Source of the DNA: Echria macrotheca
Lineage: Eukaryota; Ascomycota; Sordariomycetes; Sordariales; Schizotheciaceae
Direction: 5' to 3'
Assembly: GCA_030411725.1 (NCBI GenBank)
Contig: MU839828.1
Coordinates: 1,736,001-1,800,000 of the forward strand
DNA: 64,000 bases
Shown: positions 22,176-32,760 of the stretch, one piece after another
How the letters are laid out: every line of letters starts with the position of its first letter
Numbering within the stretch: position 1 is the stretch's first letter
Notes under the pieces: generated by a model
Told to the model about the DNA's origin: nothing
The model's input: the letters and a program-made list of their open reading frames with translations, nothing else
Databases searched by the model: none
Position numbers and translations under genes: made by a program

Positions 22176-25100
22176 GTTCTCCTTTCGAATAGTGACAAAG
22201 AGACCCGGTGGTCGGTCGAGTCAGTGAGATAGTTTACAAGTGGAATAGAAACACAACTTTGATGGACGGACGGCTCTGCCAGGGAAACCACGACTTCAAA
22301 GTATTTATCTACACATATGTCATCGCCAATACCTACAGAATCACCATATGCCGTCGTCGACTGTCTATACGATATCCTTCGTAACGACGCGCCGCTTAGT
22401 CACGTCTACACAGCTACGGCACGACCGAACGCCGAACGCCGAATCATAAAGAAGCCAAGACGGCATCTTCTCGTGCACTGAGACCGCTTCTCGCCGTTGT
22501 AAAACCAAACGCATGTCCACACGGCACAGGTGCAGCTACCTCGGCTCGTGGCATCTTCGTTCGTATGCTTCAATGTTTACGTCGCTCAGGGGGAAGGTGG
22601 TCGCCCAGGCCGCCAACAGATACACACTGCAACGCCGTGTACCCGCCCATCAGGTGAGCCGCCAAGATGCCGTCAGGGGTAAATGTTGTCCTCGGGCGTA
22701 CAAGACAAAATGACTGGCTAGCATACCCGACCTGCCACAGACGCGGAGCAAATCTCGATCAAAAAGAAACCATTTCCGATCCGGCAGGCAAAGGCGGAAG
22801 TGGGTCAGGCCCCTCACATCGGAGGCTAGCAGCACGGGGGGCGGTGGAGCCGGGTCGGGGTCGGTGAGCGACCGGATGTAGCCCCGCCCCGTCTGACGGC
22901 GGCGTCCAGAACCGTCGGATCGGTGCCCAGTCACCTGAGCAAAAGATCCTGCCCAAGGCTTGTTTGCCCCGAAACCCCAAGCGCCTTCTCACCGACTATC
23001 CGCTGATCACGGGAGCTTCCACCTGCCAGGGGCCGCCCGAGCAAACAGATTCTGTCAACGTGTCGCATCTTGATGGACGGCTTGGACAGCAAGGACAGCA
23101 GGGTCAGCTGATTCCAAAAGGAAATTACGAGAGATGAACCCGACCCGGGTTTGGCGGTGGCTAGTTTCCGGGGATTGCGATGGTAACGGTCCCCCACGTT
23201 CTGTGTTTCGGAATCTCGAGATGCTCAGCTGCGATGCGAGCCGTCAAGACTTTGTGGAGTTAGTAATACCGGGAATGGATCCGGGATGAATGGCCTCACC
23301 GGCACCCCTAAAAAGGGGCGATTCGCCCCGGGCAAATCGGTCCGCCGTCGACTCGGATCCTCCGGGAATCCGAATCTTTGGAAGTTGTGGCCCGACCGGA
23401 GAAGCCAAGTTTATGGGCAAGGCTGAATCGAACATTCTGCGGACGCCATCTCGGATAGAGCTGGACACAAAAACCTGCAGTGTTCTGGGATTCCCCGCAA
23501 AATCCCGAGTTGCGTGTGCGCTTTGCCCACGATGTTGACTGTGCATCGGCCGGCATGACAGGAGGCTGCAACGTGCCGCTTTTGGTGCTCGACTGCAGTC
23601 GGATCCGGGGTTTGAGTCTCCCAAGGGCGTGGGGTGGCCAAGACGCGCAACGCATCCAGATTGCCATGGATGAGGGGCTGAATACCTACCTTGCACGGTA
23701 GCGCAGAAATGGCACGGTGAAGTGGTGAGGTGAGCGCTTCAGCTTATCCTGCTCACCGGTGCCGCGAATGACGTCGTCGAGAACCCTGGTCGGGAGCGGG
23801 ACGCTCAATCAGCACAAAGAAAACCAAAAACTGCCGAGCGGACCGTGTAACGTGGGACGCCGTCGACGTCTCGGACACCACCGCGCCTGGTGCTGCTCGG
23901 CCACCCGGGTGCTCCGCACCAATTTCTCGGTGCAGTAGCTGAAGAGACCGCCGCCGCCTCGAGGGCAGATTGGCGCGTTTGTACGCCATCGGCCGCAGAG
24001 TTGTCGGGCCCGACCAATTGTCCTCTCCGGCGAACGTATCGCTCGGCAGAGCTGGGCAAACAAGGCGCGCACCGCAACAATTCATGGCCATCCAAGATAT
24101 GCGGAGCGACCCCGATCCTGGGGAGCCCGGAGAGGGGTCGCCGTCGATTCCAGTGACGAAAGCAGCGGGGATGGAGGGGTCCTTCGTCACCACCACAGAC
24201 AGGTGGCTTGCTCCCGGCAGGGTGTCACGGCTGTGTGTGCCTGACAGCGGCCCTCCAGACCATCGGACCGCAGAGACGGGATTCTGTCACTTTTCGCTTT
24301 TTCTAGAAATTGCTTTTGTTGGAAAGCCAATTCCCTGCGGTGAGATTGGCAGGCATATGCCGAGGGCAGCATCGATCGCTCTTTCTGTCTCTCGGTGAGG
24401 TTCGGCGAAAGCACAAGGGCAACCACGCCATCATGACGACGGCCGTCACTCTTTCCAGAAGCCACCCCGCTGCAAACGAAGGACGAGCCAGCACTCAGCT
24501 CTTGTTTCCGGCTCATTTGTAATCCCATTCCATTCCGATCCGAGCTGCCGTGCTCGCTGGGAAGACTCAGTTTCGCCGCTCTGCTTAAACTGCTTGCTGC
24601 CACGGCTGCCAACGACAGACACACACACACCCCTGCCTTGAAGGCGGAATCTGGCTGCTGCGTCAGGAACACCACATCTGCACGGACTGGCGCTAGCTCG
24701 CCGCCAGTTTGACCAGGGCGTGGGGCTCGCAGCTTCCCGCAAGACGATTCTTTCTCGTGATTTGTCCCTTGCATCTCCAACTCCCACTCTTTCCCCAGGA
24801 TGAGGCGGCGTGCGCTGCATTCCATGACAAAAAGATTTCGTCCGTCTTCGCCCCGGATTGCCCATGGCAGCAACGCCTGCAACTCGACCTGGCTGCGCGG
24901 CGCCGGCTGCCGTGCTGCTGCTGCTGCTGTTCGCCCGTCCGGCACTTTCTAGGCCCTCTGCTGCTGTCGCTGCCCTGGTTGGCACGCTGTCTTGACGGGA
25001 TCGGCCGGCGGTTTTCCCAGGAGGCTGCTGTCATTCGGCTGTCATGGCCGCCTCGACAGCGGAAGCTGGCTCTGCTTCGGTTCCAATGGGGATAGCCATT

Positions 25101-25471
25101 CGTCGGCCAGGGCAGAGCCAGCCAGCAGCACGGGGTGCTCCGCCTTATGGGTCATGAGCCCACTGCTGCCACCCCGACTGCTCTCAAGGCGCGGTTAACC
25201 AGAACCTGGCATGGTACTTATCAGGACTTCCAAGGTATATTTATTCTTAGCGTTTTGCGGTGACACTAGCACGGCATATCCCCGGTGAACCCGTCATCTG
25301 GGTTCGTCTCTTCTTTGTCTTGCAGGTACCGTGCCCGGACTGGTACGGCTTTCCTATATAAGCGTCTCCATTCCGGCCTGGTCGGTATCTTTAGACCAAG
25401 CTATCCCCGTCCTCAATTGTTATTTTTACTTTGGCGTCAACTTTCTATTCTTCTTGCCTAAGCCTAGTTCC
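22176..25471. other. 3.3-kb non-coding region upstream of EGT1
   Basis: Open frames of up to about 250 codons occur on both strands (for example minus 24945-24187), but none shows a known domain or fungal splice structure. A CTG-type trinucleotide run lies at about 24912-24930 and an ACAC run at about 24620-24634. The last 150 bases before the EGT1 ATG are pyrimidine-rich and read through in frame from a GTG at 25331, but there is no ATG until 25472. Confidence 0.5.
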
Positions 25472-28400
25472 ATGATGCCGAGTGTGGACGAGACCAGTGC
25501 CGTGCCGAACGGCACGTTCCTTAGCCTCAAGGCGGCCAAGGAGACCGGCATGCACAAACTCGCAACCGCGTCCAAGGCCGGCCCTGATATCATTGATATC
25601 CGGGGCGCCGAGGTCGAGTTGAACCTCCGGGCTGAGGTCCAGTCCATGTTCAGCTCCAGGGATGGCCCCCGGAGCCTTCCCACACTTCTGCTCTACGACG
25701 AGAGGGGCTTGCAGCTCTTCGAGGATGTGAGGCTGCATTCTGCCGCATCTGGGTGCCCGGAGCGCGCTAACCTGTTACAGATCACATACTTGGACGAGTA
25801 CTATCTGACCAACGATGAAATTGCCATTCTCGAGAGCTTCGCGGCCGAGATTGTCGAGTCGATTCCGGCCGGATCCATGGTTGTCGAGCTCGGCAGCGGG
25901 TGAGTTTCGTCTGGCCCGGTCTCTGGAGCAGCGGCTCACTGCTCCTCAGGAATCTCCGCAAGGTAAACCTGCTCCTCCAGGCCTTTGAGGATGCCGGCAA
26001 GAAGATCGACTACTACGCCCTGGACCTATCGCAGAAGGAGCTCGAACGCACCCTCGCCCAGCTCCCGTCATACAATCACGTCAGCGCCCATGGCCTCCTC
26101 GGGACCTACGATGACGGCAGAGAGTGGCTCAAGAAGGCATCCAACGCGTCGAGGCAGAAGTGCATCTTGAGTCTCGGCTCCAGCATTGGTGAGTTGATTT
26201 CTGCCCGACCCGCGGCCGAGCCGGCGGCTGACTCGGCATCGCCAGGAAATTTCGACCGAGATGAGGCAGCCGACTTCCTCAAGGGTTTCGCTGATGTCCT
26301 CGGCCTTGGTGACACCATGTTGATTGGACTAGATGCGTGCGACAATCCGGCTCGAGTGTAGTATGTGTAACCCCTTTTCCCCACCATTCGCGAACATTCG
26401 CTGACCCTGTTAGTCACGCGTACAATGGTATGTGTAACCCAGCACAACAGTGACGGCTTCGCTAATGTAATGGTGCCAAAAGACAAGGAAGGACTTACTC
26501 ATGAGTAGGTTGTTTCCCGACGTGGGCTTGTGAACAGGAGCTGATCGGCAACTAGATTCGTCCTCAATGGCCTCCGCCATGCTAATAAAATCCTCGGCAA
26601 GACCGCTTTCGTCGAGCGCGAGTGGAGGGTCATTGGCGAGTACGTCTTCGACAACCAGGGCGGCAGACACCAAGCATTTTACGCCCCACTACATGACACC
26701 ATAGTCATGGGCGAGCTGATTCGACCGCACGACCGTATCCAGGTGGAACAGAGTCTGAAGTACTCGAAAGAGGAGGCGCAGAAGCTTTGGAGCCGTGCCG
26801 GCATGGCAGAGGCAGGGCAGTGGAGGCACGGCGATGAGTATGGTGAGTGGCCTCATTCCGTTATCATACTTTGGGATATTTTGGGGGCAACCATTTCCTC
26901 TTTCAGCAGCCCGAGCATGTCTGCGGCCCGCCAGCCCACCCCACGCCCTCCTGACACGTGGGACCAGTCGTATGAGACTTTGGCCTTGTGAAACCTATCT
27001 CTGCCGTCCCAGATCTTGTTATGGTGTTGGTCCGGCAATGACGCGCTGGTTTTTTTTCTAGATTCTTCCTCGACTAACACCGGATAGGGCTTCATCTGCT
27101 CAGGAAGTCGAGGATGTCATTCAGCCTGATCCCTTCGGTCTATGCCCGCAGCGCGCTACCGTCGATGGAGGACTGGGAAGCGCTGTGGGCGACTTGGGAT
27201 GTCGTCACGCGCGAGATGCTTCCGAGGGACGAGCTGCTCGAAAAGCCGATCAAGCTCCGGAATGCATGCATCTTCTACCTTGGCCACATACCCACCTTCC
27301 TCGACATCCAACTGACCAAGACGACCGGGGATGCCCTCACAGAGCCGGGGTCCTTCGCTCGAATCTTTGAGCGAGGCATAGATCCTGACGTTGATAACCC
27401 CGAGCTGTGCCACGCGCATTCCGAGATCCCAGACGAGTGGCCTCCTGTAGACCAGATCCTGGCCTATCAGGATCGGGTGCGATCTCGTCTCCGCAGTCTG
27501 TATGCAGTTGGTCAGGACAACATCTCTCGTCATGTGGGCCGGGCCATATGGGTCGGTTTCGAGCACGAGATCATGCACATCGAGACATTGCTCTACATGA
27601 TGTTGCAGAGCGACAAGACGCTGCCACCGTCGCATGTGCCGGCGCCGGACTTTGAGAAACTTGCGGCGAAGGCTCGCTCGGAGCGAGTAACCAACGAATG
27701 GTTCGACATCCCCGCGCAGGATGTCAAGCTCGGTCTAGAAGACCCCGACGACGGGACAGACCGGGATCTCCACTTTGGCTGGTAAGACGATGCGACTATA
27801 CCGCTTTGCGACTTGGCTTTGCTGAAAAGGCGACTCTCAGGGACAACGAGAAACCGGTCAGAAGCGTGCACGTCGGACATTTCCAGGCCAAAGGACGGCC
27901 GATCAGCAATGAAGAGGTAGGAATTTCCCCGAACGAGGTTGATGCATTTCGGTTACCTAACCGGCACAGTATGCACGCTATATGTATGACATGCAGATCT
28001 CAAAGATCCCGGCGTCATGGGCCGATGGTGCTGAGGCGTCAAACGGGAAAAGTGGAGCATCTAACGGTTACACCAACGGCCAGTCGATGCCTGCCGGCAC
28101 GCTGCCGGAATCTTTTCTGGAAGGTAAAGCTGTTCGCACCGTGTACGGTCTCGTGCCACTCAAGTACGCGCTTGACTGGCCGGTGCTTGGGTCGTACGAC
28201 GAGCTGGCAGGCTGCGCCGCCTGGATGGGCGGCCGGATTCCAACGTTTGAGGAGGCCCGCAGCATCTACACGCACGTGGAGGCTCTCCGCAAGAGGAAGG
28301 AGGTCGAGCGGCAATTGGGCAAGACGGTGCCCGCTGTGAACGGGTAAGAAGACATGGTCCCCAAGCGGCCCAGGGGGTGCGTGCGTCTACTGACCGCGGG

Positions 28401-28894
28401 AAACAGCCATCTCACCAATGACGGCGTCGAGATCACCCCCCCATCCACCCCCACCGTGTCCCAGGTTGACGGACAGGGCGAGCAGCAGCTGTTTGTCGAT
28501 CTGGACGGTGCCAACGTGGGTTTCCACCACTGGCACCCGGTCCCCGTGACGGGACGTGGGGGTAGCCTGGCCGGCCAGGCCGGCATGGGCGGTGTGTGGG
28601 AGTGGACCAGCACCGTGCTCCGTCCGTGGGAGGGGTTTACCCCCATGCCGCTGTACCCAGGCTACACTGCCGACTTTTTCGATGACAAGCATAACATTGT
28701 GCTTGGGGGGTCGTGGGCGACGCACCCGCGGATTGCCGGCCGCAAGAGTTTGTAAGTGCCTGCCTGCCGATGATGCTGTGTTGTTAGTGTAGCTAAAATT
28801 GGACAGTGTGAACTGGTACCAGCGCAACTATCCGTACGCCTGGGTGGGGGCACGTCTCGTCCGGGATGTGGATGATGCCGTGGAGGAGCTGTAA
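25472..28894 (+). CDS. EGT1: Ergothioneine biosynthesis protein Egt1 (methyltransferase-sulfoxide synthase fusion)
   Basis: Predicted 875 residues. Egt1 trimethylates histidine to hercynine, then forms the hercynylcysteine sulfoxide with cysteine and O2, giving the antioxidant ergothioneine. Exons: 25472-25726, 25781-25899, 25950-26188, 26246-26360, 26414-26427, 26483-26504, 26556-26842, 27088-27781, 27841-27916, 27970-28343, 28407-28751, 28807-28894; all phases agree. The N-terminal SAM methyltransferase (about 30-350) has VVELGSGN and ALDLSQKEL. The DinB-like domain (about 365-520) carries the iron-binding HEIMHIE pattern near 508. The C-terminal FGE-sulfatase domain has GGVWEWTS and LGGSWATH. 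Two micro-exons of 14 and 22 nt encode YHAYNDKEGLTHE. Intron 7 is 245 bp. Start choice: the first ATG of the open frame, with a second one codon later. Confidence 0.95.
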
Positions 28895-29747
28895 GTCGGA
28901 AAACCGAGAGGTGCGATGCTAGGGTGTCATGAGAAGGATGAAAGGAAGAAGACCAAAGAGAGAACCTGGCGGGAGGGAGAGGGAGAGCTTCTGGGGCGAG
29001 GATGGACATGTGTGCGTGTGTGTGACTGACCAAAAGCGAGCAAAAAATGGGAAGGCATTCTGGCCCCAAAAAGGGGCATCTTTTGATTACCTAGGTACCT
29101 AGGAGAGAAAATTTTATAAGTTCGCAGCGGTTCGAGAGAAAAGCATTTGATCACTTCTGTTGGCATCCGTCGAGATGTTGCGTTGGTCGTCTCCGATGCT
29201 TGGTTAAACCTATCGGGCCCATATGGCCTCTGTGCTGCTTGTCGATACCCTAGGTCTATTACCCTACATTGCTAGCAGGAGCTGGGTCTCCCTCCCTCCC
29301 TCACTTGGCCTCGGAGATGTTTGGGATCTTGGAATCATTTGGAGGATGAGAAACTCGGGTTCCGGTAGCACAAGTCTATGTTCACTTGGCTGTCTCATAT
29401 TGCTTCAACTCCGATCACCGTGTTAACGGTCCAGGCCTGGTTTGGCAGAGGAGACTCCAAGCAAATTAAGGCAATTAAACCCCTTCCCTTCAACCCTCAC
29501 ACTCTTGGAAACCACTTTAGGGTATCAGCCTACACTGGAGAACAAGCAGTCATGCTTTCTAGTCCTGGTCCTATACTCTGCTACCGCTGGTTCTAAAAAC
29601 AAGACGCTTTTCCTGTCTAAACCTAAACCCATAGACATTATACGCCCCCTTTTGCCTTTCCCAGCCAAACGCCTCATAATGCATACACACTATCACGGAC
29701 ACCACGCACCCCCCTCCCCTTTGACTTCCTCTCCCCGACCGGTGGGA
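28895..29747. other. Convergent intergenic between EGT1 and eIF2B alpha
   Basis: The two genes end toward each other. No gene is seen. A TACCTAGGTACCTAGG palindromic motif is at 29090-29104, of the type also seen near 8765, 10447 and 44307. Bases 28940-29030 are purine-rich followed by TGTGCGTGTGTGTG. Confidence 0.45.
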
Positions 29748-30890
29748 TCATATATAATCATCCACCATCTCCCAAATCTGCGACGTCGTCTTCATGCCGA
29801 GCTCTGTGATGATTCCATCAATCAGGTCGGGGTCGGTATAATCCACCTCATCGTCCTGGCGAAGCAGAGCTTCCTCAACTTCCACGCCGACCTTATCGAA
29901 CCCGCTGAAGTCCTTCTGTCGTATACCAAGCCTATTGATGATGGGATGGGAAAGCGGCGTCTTGCGCACAATCTTGTGCGTCTCGGCCGCGACAAGGAAC
30001 CGCTTCATCGAGCCCTTGACCGTCCTGGTCAGATGTGCAATCTGCGACGTGCCCATGCGCGAGATGATGCCTCCGTTCTGCAGGATGGCCTCAGCCCCCA
30101 CAAGCACAACATTAATGTCCTTGCAGTTACCGAGAACGTATGCCACCTTACGGGGATTGATTACCTCGACCTCCAGTCCGACATCAAATAGTGATTTGAG
30201 TGACTTGTAGGCATTCGGGCTTTCGTCGTCGACCCAGATCACCTTGAAGTGGCGATCGTGGAACGAGGCGGCACGCAGCAGGATCTGCGTGACAGCGCGC
30301 GAGCCGCCGGCCGCCAGCACCACACGACCCGATTTGATGTACTTACAGCCATGCGTGGCGATGCCGTCGCGGGCTTTGCGGGCGTTTATCGCGAATTCCT
30401 GGCGATTGAGAACGAGGTGCGAGCGCGTCTGCTCGAAGCTCATGACGCGGTCCGTGTCGGCTGCGGGTTGCCCTCTAAGCGACCGCAGCAGGTACTGCTC
30501 GAAGATGTCGGCGCCGGCGAGTACGGGCAGTGGATTCAGCGTGGATGTGACGAGGGCTTGTTTCTGCTTGCGGACGACTTCCACTGTTTCCATGGATGTT
30601 TCGAGGGGGATCGTGCGCAGGACCTCGATCAGGGCCTCGAGGGCTGCCACCGCCATTGTCATGTCGGGGTTGGAGACGAGGAGTTCGTTGTAGAATGCGA
30701 CAATGCTGCTTTGGTTAGTGAATGCTCCTAATGGGGAAACAGAGGGAGCGTACTCGAAATCTTCTGTTTGTGCTGGAGCACTAGCTGTTGCCCCGGTGCC
30801 GGGGTCCAACGACAAGTCTTCGACCCCTATCTCGACATCGCGAGGCTCATCAACACCTGGTGCCTCTTCTGTGGGCTTGTCGGAGGCCAT
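29748..30890 (-). CDS. GCN3: Translation initiation factor eIF2B subunit alpha
   Basis: The regulatory alpha subunit of the eIF2B guanine nucleotide exchange complex, which senses phosphorylated eIF2. Predicted 364 residues in two exons (30890-30754 and 30705-29748). Family signatures: YNELLVSNPDMTMAVAALEALIEVL, AAGGSRAVTQILL, VIWVDDESPNAYKSLK, NVVLVGAEAILQNGGIISRMGTSQIA, ETHKIVRKTPLS and the C-terminal DLIDGIITELG. The intron (30753-30706, 48 bp) is a multiple of three and has no stop, so the unspliced frame stays open. I call it an intron because it has CACTAACC and GCAG signals and removal restores DFDIVAFYNELL. An upstream in-frame ATG at 30959 would add 23 residues (MLWRTALPRFVPSVYF...), probably leader. 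The acidic N-terminus of about 50 residues is longer than in yeast Gcn3. Confidence 0.93.
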   Translation of the reverse strand: MASDKPTEEAPGVDEPRDVEIGVEDLSLDPGTGATASAPAQTEDFEYAPSVSPLGAFTNQSSIVAFYNELLVSNPDMTMAVAALEALIEVLRTIPLETSMETVEVVRKQKQALVTSTLNPLPVLAGADIFEQYLLRSLRGQPAADTDRVMSFEQTRSHLVLNRQEFAINARKARDGIATHGCKYIKSGRVVLAAGGSRAVTQILLRAASFHDRHFKVIWVDDESPNAYKSLKSLFDVGLEVEVINPRKVAYVLGNCKDINVVLVGAEAILQNGGIISRMGTSQIAHLTRTVKGSMKRFLVAAETHKIVRKTPLSHPIINRLGIRQKDFSGFDKVGVEVEEALLRQDDEVDYTDPDLIDGIITELGMKTTSQIWEMVDDYI

Positions 30891-31576
30891 GGTGCGGATG
30901 CCGATGGTGGAGAAGTATACCGATGGAACGAAGCGAGGGAGTGCGGTTCGCCAGAGCATATGCCCTTTATATATCGGCGTCGAGAGAGTGTAGCGCGGCT
31001 TCGAGTCTTGCTCGAACCAGACGGTTGCGCTTGCACTTGCGACTTGAAAGGGATGACTCAATTGGCGATTGACGGTTTTGCCGGGGGTGACCGCTTTCCG
31101 CGGGGTGATAACGCGATAAGCAGGGGTAAGAGCTACCGGGGGCTTGTGCAGTGGCACCGGCGCTGAGGACTTGTCAACAATGCTTTGAACTGTGACAGAC
31201 TAGCATACTTCTCTGCACTACGGGTATTGCTAAGAGAGACAAGGCATTAGTATTTATGTTAGGGTGACTCAAGCGTTAAATTATTGGTTCTAAACAACGT
31301 GCTACCGCTGCGTCTATATGGCTATTGGGCAGCACTAACATGTCATTCATGGATGAAATAGTTATCCCACCGAGAGCCGTCCAGTCGTTCGTTCCCCCCC
31401 TAGCTCTGCCCAACCAAGGACCCCTCCTGTACCCCGTGTCACGTCCCTGACCCTGACAGCTCACCGCTGCCCCGCCTTGGCAAACCCCTCCTGCATCTCC
31501 AGGTTCACCTCTTCAAGCTCCTCCTTCCGATCAACCAAGAAAAACACCAACAGTCAGGAAGAACCCAGTCCCAAAA
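30891..31576. promoter_or_regulatory. Divergent promoter region of eIF2B alpha and the NECAP-like gene
   Basis: The two genes diverge from this 686-bp interval. No RNA gene or repeat is seen. C/A-rich leader sequence precedes the plus-strand ATG at 31577. Confidence 0.4.
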
Positions 31577-32446
31577 ATGACAACAATAGACCCCTCAACC
31601 AACCAACCCCTCCCCCCCGACGCAATCCAGCGCGTCCTCCACATCACCCAAACCGTGCACGTCTACTCGATCCCGCCCCTCTCCTCAGCGCGCGGCCACC
31701 TCGCCGCTACCTGGACCGAAGACCCAAAGCGACACATCTTCACCTGCCGTCTGCGCGTGCTTGAGACCTCCATCCCAACCTCGTCGTCCTCCTCCTCTTC
31801 TTCCCCGACCGACGACCCCGAAAACACAACGATAAAAATAGACATCATCCTCGAGGACCCCTCGTCGGGGCAACTCTTCGCCGCAGCACCATACACGGCC
31901 CCGGCGGTAGTCGACCCAGCCGCGGACAGTTCCCGATTCTTTGCCCTGCGGGTACAGGATCCCACGGGGCGCAAGGCCACGCTGGGGATCGGCTTCGAGG
32001 AGCGCTCCGAGGCGTTTGATTTCGGTGTTGCGCTGCAGGAAGCGCAGCGCTCACTTTCCGCTAGCGGCGCTGGTCCAAGTTCAAAAGAAAAAGAGAAGAG
32101 CGCGAAAAAGGAGGAGGGGAAGGGTGGTGCGGAACTAAAGGACTACTCGCTGAAAGATGGCGAGACGATCACGGTGAATCTGAGCGGGACCAGGTTTGGA
32201 CGGGGGAAGACGACGTCGTCACAGCAGAGGACGGAGAAGGGAGAGGAGGAGCCCAAGAGCCTTTCGAGTTTTGCGCTGCCGCCGCCGCCTGGGACGTCAA
32301 CAACGAGTACATTGCAATCTTCTTCGGGAGCAAAGAGCCCGGGGATTCTACCGCCGCCGCCGAGCGCGCACGAGGTTAGGAGGCAGAAGCGGTTGTCTGC
32401 TCAGGAGCTGGGGTTTGATGATGGGCAGTTTGGCGAGTTTGCTTGA
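31577..32446 (+). CDS. NECAP-like adaptin-ear-binding coat-associated protein
   Basis: A single-exon gene of 289 residues. The first 170 or so match the PHear (DUF1681) fold of NECAP proteins: TVHVYSIPPL, LAATWTEDPKRHIFTCRLRV, SSRFFALRVQDPTGRKATLGIGFEERSEAFDFGVALQEA. NECAPs bind the AP-2/AP-1 appendage and clathrin coat components and act in endocytosis at the plasma membrane. A Ser-rich loop (TSSSSSSSSPTDD) interrupts the domain. The C-terminal third is low-complexity and ends in GFDDGQFGEFA, a short acidic/aromatic tail comparable to adaptor-binding tails. The length is close to fungal and animal NECAPs. Confidence in the family is high; binding partners are inferred. Confidence 0.9.
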   Translation: MTTIDPSTNQPLPPDAIQRVLHITQTVHVYSIPPLSSARGHLAATWTEDPKRHIFTCRLRVLETSIPTSSSSSSSSPTDDPENTTIKIDIILEDPSSGQLFAAAPYTAPAVVDPAADSSRFFALRVQDPTGRKATLGIGFEERSEAFDFGVALQEAQRSLSASGAGPSSKEKEKSAKKEEGKGGAELKDYSLKDGETITVNLSGTRFGRGKTTSSQQRTEKGEEEPKSLSSFALPPPPGTSTTSTLQSSSGAKSPGILPPPPSAHEVRRQKRLSAQELGFDDGQFGEFA

Positions 32447-32760
32447 GCGTGTTGTATATATATCCGATGGCCTGAAATGTCACTAATCGTGTCAATTATG
32501 ACCTCGCGAAGCAACTAACTACTCTGTAGCCGGCACCTGTTTCTTCCCATGATACAAGCTAATAATTTTATTCTGAGAGATCATTTCCCACTTGACCTAG
32601 AACACATCTGAAGACAATATCTCATAATAACAAGGGAAACAAGAGTAGAGGGACCGCTTGCCGCCTTAGACCTAGGGGGTGGAAGCCCTTCCTTCAGCTT
32701 CTTACGGTTTAAGAGACAAATAATGATATATCCCATAATAATAACAAAGGGAAACAAAAA
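32447..32760. other. Convergent intergenic, NECAP-like and hypothetical gene
   Basis: 314 bp between two genes that end toward each other. AT-rich and without recognisable elements. Confidence 0.4.

Noticed and set aside
24187..24945. 252-codon minus-strand open frame upstream of EGT1
   Set aside because: There is no recognisable domain, the Ser/Ala/Arg composition is typical of chance frames in GC-rich DNA, and overlapping frames of similar length occur on the other strand.
25472..28894. EGT1 and neighbours as a secondary-metabolite gene cluster
   Set aside because: The flanking genes (GFA protein, eIF2B alpha, NECAP-like) are unrelated housekeeping or general functions, with no backbone synthase, transporter or cluster regulator adjacent.
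29748..31157. Open frame of eIF2B alpha extended to 31157
   Set aside because: The extension starts at GTG, not ATG, and includes the stop-free intron; the ATG at 30890 gives the expected protein.
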